Assembly (NCBI GenBank): GCA_023136145.1
Contig: JAGLRU010000433.1
Location: forward strand, 1-11,139
Source of the DNA: Alphaproteobacteria bacterium
GTDB taxonomy: Bacteria; Pseudomonadota; Alphaproteobacteria; Micavibrionales; UBA2020
DNA length: 11,139 nt
Direction: 5' to 3'
Position 1 is the stretch's first letter, and each line of letters opens with the position of its first letter. The translations under genes and the position numbers were made by a program. Of this stretch, positions 7,484 through 11,139 are shown piece after piece. Below the pieces are notes generated by a model that did not search any database, was not told where the DNA came from, and saw nothing but the letters and a program-made list of their open reading frames with translations.

Positions 7484-8365
7484 CTATCTCTTCCTTTGTT
7501 GCAAGATCAAGGCTCTCTGATAAACATCCCTCTTTTTGATTCCTGATTTTGCTGCGATGAAGGCCGAAGCATCCCTGACACTCATGCCATGCTTATCAAT
7601 CATATCGAGAAGGAGCTTGTCAGTCTTTTCCTTCGTCCAGATTTCCGCCTGATCCGCGCACGCAGCACTCACCACAATAACAATCTCACCTTTGGGATTA
7701 CCGTGTGTTTTATAGTGCTTTACAAGCTTAGAAAGCGAACCACGCTTTACTTCCTCGAATTTTTTGGTTAGCTCTCGCGCAACGGCGGCTGGACGGTCTC
7801 CCAGTATTGCCAACATATCATCAAGGCTTTTGGTCAGGCGAGGGGAGGTCTCGTAGAAAATAAGAGTAGTAGGTACTGACTTGATTTCCGAGAGTGCCGT
7901 CCGTCGCGCGGATGTTTTGGATGACAGAAATCCGACAAACATAAATTTATCAGTTGCCAGTCCTGACAGCACCAAAGCCGTTATGGACGCTGTTGCCCCC
8001 GGGATACAAGTCATGGGAATATTTTCCGCAGCGCATTGTTCCACCAGTTTATAGCCCGGATCGGAAATCAGCGGCATCCCCGCATCAGAAATTAGTCCAA
8101 CTCGCTTTCCTTCTTTTAGCATAGCTATAAGTCGGGGACGCATCTCCTCCGCATTATGATCATGATAGGGGATTTTTCGTACCGGAAGGTCATAAACCGT
8201 CGTTAGCTTGCCAGTCACGCGCGTATCCTCGCAGGCTAAAATATCAATTTTTCTTAATATTTCGAGCGCACGCAACGTTATATCCTCCATATTGCCAATC
8301 GGCGTGGCTATAATATATAAACCTGAGGGTAGATTCGAATCTATGTTTGAAGCTGCTCTGTCCAT
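7484..8365 (-). CDS. rsmI: 16S rRNA (cytidine(1402)-2'-O)-methyltransferase
   Basis: RsmI uses S-adenosylmethionine to methylate the ribose of C1402 in the decoding centre of 16S rRNA. From ATG 8365 the protein has 293 residues, close to the family norm of about 285. The N-terminal tetrapyrrole-methylase-type domain shows GLYIIATPIGN at 15-25, ACEDTRVTGKL at 44-54, LISDAGMPLISDPGY at 91-105 and IPGATASITAL at 121-131. A FYETSPRL motif and RELTKKFEEV follow, and the C-terminal part ends in a basic tail. An in-frame ATG at 8440 would add 25 residues; I prefer 8365 because it has TTGGAT six bases upstream, matches the usual family N-terminus and avoids overlapping the divergent lipoprotein gene. 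Confidence 0.95.
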   Translation of the reverse strand: MDRAASNIDSNLPSGLYIIATPIGNMEDITLRALEILRKIDILACEDTRVTGKLTTVYDLPVRKIPYHDHNAEEMRPRLIAMLKEGKRVGLISDAGMPLISDPGYKLVEQCAAENIPMTCIPGATASITALVLSGLATDKFMFVGFLSSKTSARRTALSEIKSVPTTLIFYETSPRLTKSLDDMLAILGDRPAAVARELTKKFEEVKRGSLSKLVKHYKTHGNPKGEIVIVVSAACADQAEIWTKEKTDKLLLDMIDKHGMSVRDASAFIAAKSGIKKRDVYQRALILQQRKR

Positions 8366-8390
8366 ATTTGCATCCAATGGAGTTATTGCC
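8366..8390. promoter_or_regulatory. 25-bp divergent gap with two outward-facing ribosome binding sites
   Basis: On the preferred starts only 25 bases lie between rsmI (minus) and the lipoprotein gene (plus). They carry GGAT (minus, 8372-8375) six bases before the rsmI ATG, and GGAG (plus, 8379-8382) eight bases before the lipoprotein TTG. There is no room for promoters, so each must start inside the other gene's coding sequence, or the starts are different. Confidence 0.5.
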
Positions 8391-9764
8391 TTGTCGAGAG
8401 TATACGCAAATTTTCGAATTTTATTAGTGCTTTCTACCATCTTCTTACTTAGTGGCTGCGGTGGTGGTAACCTGCCTTGGGGGAGTTATAATCTGCCTTG
8501 GGAATCTGCTACAGACTTTAGTGGCGGTGTGAACAATCCTTCCGCTGCCCCCGACATTGGTTGGCAAACTCCGGATCAGCGTCGGATTTTAACGAAGCGG
8601 GAGGTTGTTTTATCTCCGCAGCCACCTGTTCAAGAAGAGCAGGTACGTCGTCCGAGCGGTATTTTTGCCACCACTCCGCAGCCAGTGGATGTTGCACGTG
8701 TGATTTCTCTTGACGGAGGAGTGACTATTTCCCTGCTTCTTCCTCTCAGTGGAAAAAAATCGGAACTTGGGCAATCTATGCTGAAAGCGGCTCAGATGGC
8801 TTTGTTTGATGTAGGCAGCACTGGTTTTAGAATGATTCCACGCGACACTAAAAGCACCGCTGAGGGAGCAGCAGCCGCTGCGAAAGCCGCAGTACAGAAC
8901 AATGACAACCTTATTTTAGGCCCGATTTTTGCGGAAGACTTGAAAGCGGTCAAGCCTGTTGTTAGAGCTTCGGGAACGCCAGTTATTTCCTTCACCACAG
9001 ACTGGACACTTGCAGACGGCAACACTTATATCATGGGCTTCCTTCCCTTCACACAGGTGGCGCGTGTAACGAGATATGCCCAAAGCCAAGGGTATTCGAA
9101 GCTGTCAATTTATGCTCCAGAAACTGAATATTGCGATGTTGTCATTCGTACATTGCAAAGGATCGGTGTTTCAATCACACATGTCAGACGCTATCCATCT
9201 GGACAGACAGACCTTCTGGCTCTGGTGCAGGAGTTTGCTGATGATAGTCAAGATTTCTCCGCTATTAACCAGCTTAATTTCGATATGCTGATGTTGCCAC
9301 TCGGCAGTGAAGGCTTGCGAACTTTGGCCACAATCCTAGAAACCAGCGGCATCGATCAGACAAAGGTAAAATTCCTCGGCACTGGTCTATGGGACGATGC
9401 TGTATTGACGAGAGATCCCGCCCTGTTCGGTGGATGGTTTGCTGCTCCCGATCCCCGTATGCGCAAGGGTTTTGAAAGACGCTTTCGGAAGAATTACGGC
9501 GAGCAGCCGTTGCGTCTTTCATCGCTCGCTTATGATGCAACCGCGCTCGCTGCTGTGCTTGCGAGATCAAGACAAAATTCCGGCTTATCCCCATATGACC
9601 GTAACACTTTAGCGAACCAACGTGGCTTTTCGGGCATTGATGGCATCTTTCGTTTCCGCACCGACGGCCTTTCAGAGCGCGGCCTTGCTGTGTTGGAAAT
9701 CCAGTCCGGCAAGACAGTAGTGGTTGACCGCGCCCCCACCGCCTTTATTCTTTCTGGAAGTTGA
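8391..9764 (+). CDS. Penicillin-binding-protein activator-type lipoprotein (LpoA/YraM-like, periplasmic-binding fold)
   Basis: Starting at TTG 8391 the protein has 457 residues. A GGAG ribosome binding site eight bases upstream and a compact lipoprotein signal (residues 2-22) ending in the lipobox LSGC, with C23 as the lipidated cysteine, support this start. ATG 8343 is an alternative that would lengthen the signal's N-region. Residues 24-105 are a Pro/Gln-rich linker. From 111 (VTISLLLPLSG) to about 450 is a type 1 periplasmic-binding-protein fold, with NLILGPIFAED and the later TDLLALVQEF helix typical of the family. In E. coli the related LpoA stimulates PBP1A from the outer membrane, and its gene is also divergent from rsmI. 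The specific PBP partner here is unknown; the N-terminal TPR half of enterobacterial LpoA is missing, as is common in alphaproteobacterial relatives. Confidence 0.87.
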   Translation: MSRVYANFRILLVLSTIFLLSGCGGGNLPWGSYNLPWESATDFSGGVNNPSAAPDIGWQTPDQRRILTKREVVLSPQPPVQEEQVRRPSGIFATTPQPVDVARVISLDGGVTISLLLPLSGKKSELGQSMLKAAQMALFDVGSTGFRMIPRDTKSTAEGAAAAAKAAVQNNDNLILGPIFAEDLKAVKPVVRASGTPVISFTTDWTLADGNTYIMGFLPFTQVARVTRYAQSQGYSKLSIYAPETEYCDVVIRTLQRIGVSITHVRRYPSGQTDLLALVQEFADDSQDFSAINQLNFDMLMLPLGSEGLRTLATILETSGIDQTKVKFLGTGLWDDAVLTRDPALFGGWFAAPDPRMRKGFERRFRKNYGEQPLRLSSLAYDATALAAVLARSRQNSGLSPYDRNTLANQRGFSGIDGIFRFRTDGLSERGLAVLEIQSGKTVVVDRAPTAFILSGS

Positions 9765-10417
9765 TGAGCCTCGTAGAAACAAAATCGCTGATCCATTCAG
9801 TCTGTAAAAAAACAGGGCGCGACCCTGCGTCGGTGACGTTGGTGGCAGTCAGCAAATTTCAGCCGATGGAAAAAATCCGACTTCTGCTGGATCAAGGGCA
9901 GCGAGTGTTTGGCGAAAATCGCGTGCAGGAAGCGGCGGAGAAATTTCCACCTCTACGTGAAGAATATAAGGACATCGAACTGCATTTTATAGGTCACCTT
10001 CAAACCAACAAGGTCAGGGAAGCGGTCAGGATTTTTGACGTGATTGAAACTGTGGACAGTGTTCGGCTTGCTAAAGAAATCAACAACGAGATGGATAAGC
10101 AGAAACGCTCCTTGTCTTGCTTTATTCAGGTGAATACCGGCGGCGAAGAGCAGAAAGGGGGTGTTTCTACAGATAAGCTTGGAGAGCTTTTCCGTTTTTG
10201 CAGAGAACAGACAACACTTCATATTGATGGGTTGATGTGCATTCCTCCTGTTCATGAAATCCCAGACTTGCATTTTGCTTTGTTGCATAAATTGGCAGGG
10301 GAACTTTCCTTGAAAAAACTTAGTATGGGCATGAGCACGGATTTCGATGCAGCGATTCGATACGGTGCAACTCATCTAAGAATCGGCACTGCTATTTTTG
10401 GAGATCGGGACAACTGA
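9764..10417 (+). CDS. yggS: YggS family pyridoxal-phosphate-binding homeostasis protein (PLPBP)
   Basis: This 217-residue protein belongs to the PROSC/YggS family, which binds PLP and buffers its level and that of amino/keto acids without a known enzymatic activity. VAVSKFQP holds the predicted PLP-binding lysine, K31. Further family hallmarks are VFGENRVQEA, LHFIGHLQTNKVREAV, IQVNTGGEEQKGG, GLMCIPP and LSMGMSTDFDAAIRYGATHLRIGTAIFGDRD read in pieces toward the C-terminus. The start ATG 9764 shares its A with the stop codon of the preceding lipoprotein gene (TGATG), so translation is probably coupled. GGAAG lies just upstream. TTG 9761 is an in-frame alternative adding one residue. An yggS gene directly behind the lipoprotein gene, where yraN often lies, is a less usual order. 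Confidence 0.95.
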   Translation: MSLVETKSLIHSVCKKTGRDPASVTLVAVSKFQPMEKIRLLLDQGQRVFGENRVQEAAEKFPPLREEYKDIELHFIGHLQTNKVREAVRIFDVIETVDSVRLAKEINNEMDKQKRSLSCFIQVNTGGEEQKGGVSTDKLGELFRFCREQTTLHIDGLMCIPPVHEIPDLHFALLHKLAGELSLKKLSMGMSTDFDAAIRYGATHLRIGTAIFGDRDN

Positions 10418-10468
10418 ACATCCGAAAATAGCTGTGATTACAAGGATTCCGAGGAAGAATCAGCGGAC

Positions 10469-10497
10469 TTGAAAACATAAGCTAGTTGCCCTATTCT
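10469..10497 (+). promoter_or_regulatory. Sigma-70 type promoter of the tRNA-Thr gene
   Basis: TTGAAA at 10469-10474 and TATTCT at 10492-10497 are separated by exactly 17 bases and match the housekeeping consensus well. The -10 box ends eight bases before the mature 5' end of the tRNA, so transcription would begin at or just before it. The discriminator gcggcgat is GC-rich, as in many stable-RNA promoters under stringent control; that regulation is inference. Confidence 0.75.
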
Positions 10498-10505
10498 GCG
10501 GCGAT

Positions 10506-10581
10506 GCTGTTGTAGCTCAGTTGGTAGAGCACCGCATTCGTAATGCGGGGGTCGGAGGTTCGAATCCTCTCAACAGCACCA
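10506..10581 (+). tRNA. tRNA-Thr (anticodon CGT)
   Basis: The 76 bases fold as a complete tRNA. The acceptor stem is GCTGTTG with CAACAGC, followed by A73 and an encoded CCA. The D-arm is GCTC-AGTTGGTA-GAGC, the anticodon arm CCGCA-TTCGTAA-TGCGG, and the T-arm GGAGG-TTCGAAT-CCTCT with one G-U pair. The anticodon CGT at loop positions 34-36 reads the threonine codon ACG. The 3' end touches a serine-recombinase element, so this gene is a candidate integration site that stays intact after insertion. Confidence 0.97.
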
Positions 10582-11139
10582 TTTCTGAACTGTTACCACC
10601 CAACTGCCCTAAAAGCGTTACGGGCAGTGTGGTTTTGGCGGTTCGAAAACCTTCATCTTTGCAGTATGGGAGTTTGTCTGCAAAAACCAGTCTGAGGACG
10701 GCTTTTTTGTCTTCCATACGTTCAGAAGCCCATAGTTTCTGCGGATTTCCGAGAAACTCCATAGCGGTTCGAAATGTTTGATCGAACGATTGTAAAGGAC
10801 GCCCACAATTAGAGACTTTTTCCTTCAAAGCAATCCGTTGTTCTTCCAGTGTTCGCACCTGATTCTCATAAGCCGTAATCAAAGGCGTGCTGTCCGCTTC
10901 CACAATCCGGTTCAGGAATTGCTGTGTTTTCTTCTCGATTGTTCCAATCTCGCCTTTAATGGAAACAGCTTCTTCCTGCATGCGGGCTTTACGGATATTC
11001 CAAAGATCGGTGAATGTTTCCGCTGCTATGAAAAAAAGCTCCTGCGAAGGCCGCAATTTCAGCAATAGTGCCTCAAATTCTTCCTCTATCTTTTCCTTGC
11101 GGATGGATTTCCGATAATTTGTACAGTCTTTGCTATGGC
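10517..11139 (-). CDS. Large serine recombinase (resolvase/invertase family), C-terminal part, start off the right edge
   Basis: The minus-strand frame is open from base 11139 to a TGA at 10517-10519, about 207 codons, and continues beyond the window; the TTG at 11065 is internal. The visible portion begins with KDCTNYRKSIRKEKIEEEFE, then LKLRPS and FTDLWNIR, a long charged coiled-coil-prone helix, and ends with ASERMEDKKAVLRLVF and GFRTAKTTLP. This is the typical C-terminal region of large serine recombinases of alphaproteobacterial mobile elements: end of the recombinase zinc-ribbon region, coiled coil and tail. The catalytic serine resolvase domain should lie to the right. The last 21 codons, from MVLLRGF on, are antisense to the tRNA-Thr gene, so the native C-terminus may come from the element while these residues and the stop come from the chromosome. 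Confidence 0.85.
   Translation of the reverse strand, partial: HSKDCTNYRKSIRKEKIEEEFEALLLKLRPSQELFFIAAETFTDLWNIRKARMQEEAVSIKGEIGTIEKKTQQFLNRIVEADSTPLITAYENQVRTLEEQRIALKEKVSNCGRPLQSFDQTFRTAMEFLGNPQKLWASERMEDKKAVLRLVFADKLPYCKDEGFRTAKTTLPVTLLGQLGGNSSEMVLLRGFEPPTPALRMRCSTN

Noticed and set aside
8208..8390. N-terminal extension of the lipoprotein up to 8208
   Set aside because: It would overlap rsmI by more than 150 bases and push the signal peptide to residue 60 and beyond. The lipobox demands a start shortly before 8455.
9274..9594. 106-codon minus-strand frame within the lipoprotein gene, and the 140-codon minus frame within yggS (9953-10375)
   Set aside because: Both lie wholly inside well-supported genes on the plus strand and show no family motif.
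10450..10466. GATTC/GAATC hairpin after yggS as a terminator
   Set aside because: The stem has only five pairs and no T-run follows it.
10521..10781. Plus-strand frame beginning inside the tRNA gene
   Set aside because: It is a translated tRNA sequence followed by the antisense of the recombinase; the MVEHRIRNAGVGGSNP string is a common annotation artefact of tRNA genes.

Overview
The window looks like chromosomal DNA of an alphaproteobacterium of moderate to low GC. The basis is the EPSP synthase, which resembles the Agrobacterium CP4 class, and the head-to-head pair of rsmI and a penicillin-binding-protein activator lipoprotein. I cannot name genus or species. Housekeeping genes are flanked by accessory material: a giant secreted protein gene on the left, a decayed insertion sequence in the middle, and a serine-recombinase element abutting a tRNA gene on the right.

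Layout. Positions 1-3705 (minus strand) hold the first 1235 codons of a very large exoprotein that runs off the left edge. It has an extended signal peptide, a filamentous-haemagglutinin (TPS) secretion domain, a Gly/His/Asn/Tyr hexapeptide repeat tract and a long right-handed beta-helix. An AT-rich divergent spacer separates it from aroA (plus), which is followed by a CPA2-type cation:proton antiporter with a C-terminal nucleotide-binding RCK domain. From 7061 to 7483 there is no intact gene, only a remnant that reads like the N-terminus of an IS256-family transposase plus unassigned sequence. rsmI (minus) and the activator lipoprotein (plus) then start back to back, about 25 bp apart on my preferred starts. 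The lipoprotein gene overlaps by one base the yggS-type PLP-homeostasis gene. A tRNA-Thr(CGT) follows, with its own near-consensus promoter. The right edge is the C-terminal part of a large serine recombinase (minus) whose last codons and stop lie antisense inside the tRNA gene.

How they fit together. AroA (shikimate pathway), the antiporter (cation/pH homeostasis), RsmI (16S rRNA methylation), the activator lipoprotein (peptidoglycan synthesis) and YggS (PLP balance) are unrelated core functions. The exoprotein would need an outer-membrane TpsB transporter, which is not visible here. The recombinase-tRNA junction is the likely left end of an integrated element extending to the right of the window.

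Most unusual items: the 14-unit YHGN hexapeptide tract inside the TPS exoprotein, the roughly 18-rung beta-helix with a recent 47-residue internal duplication, and the recombinase gene that takes its final codons and stop from the antisense strand of the tRNA.
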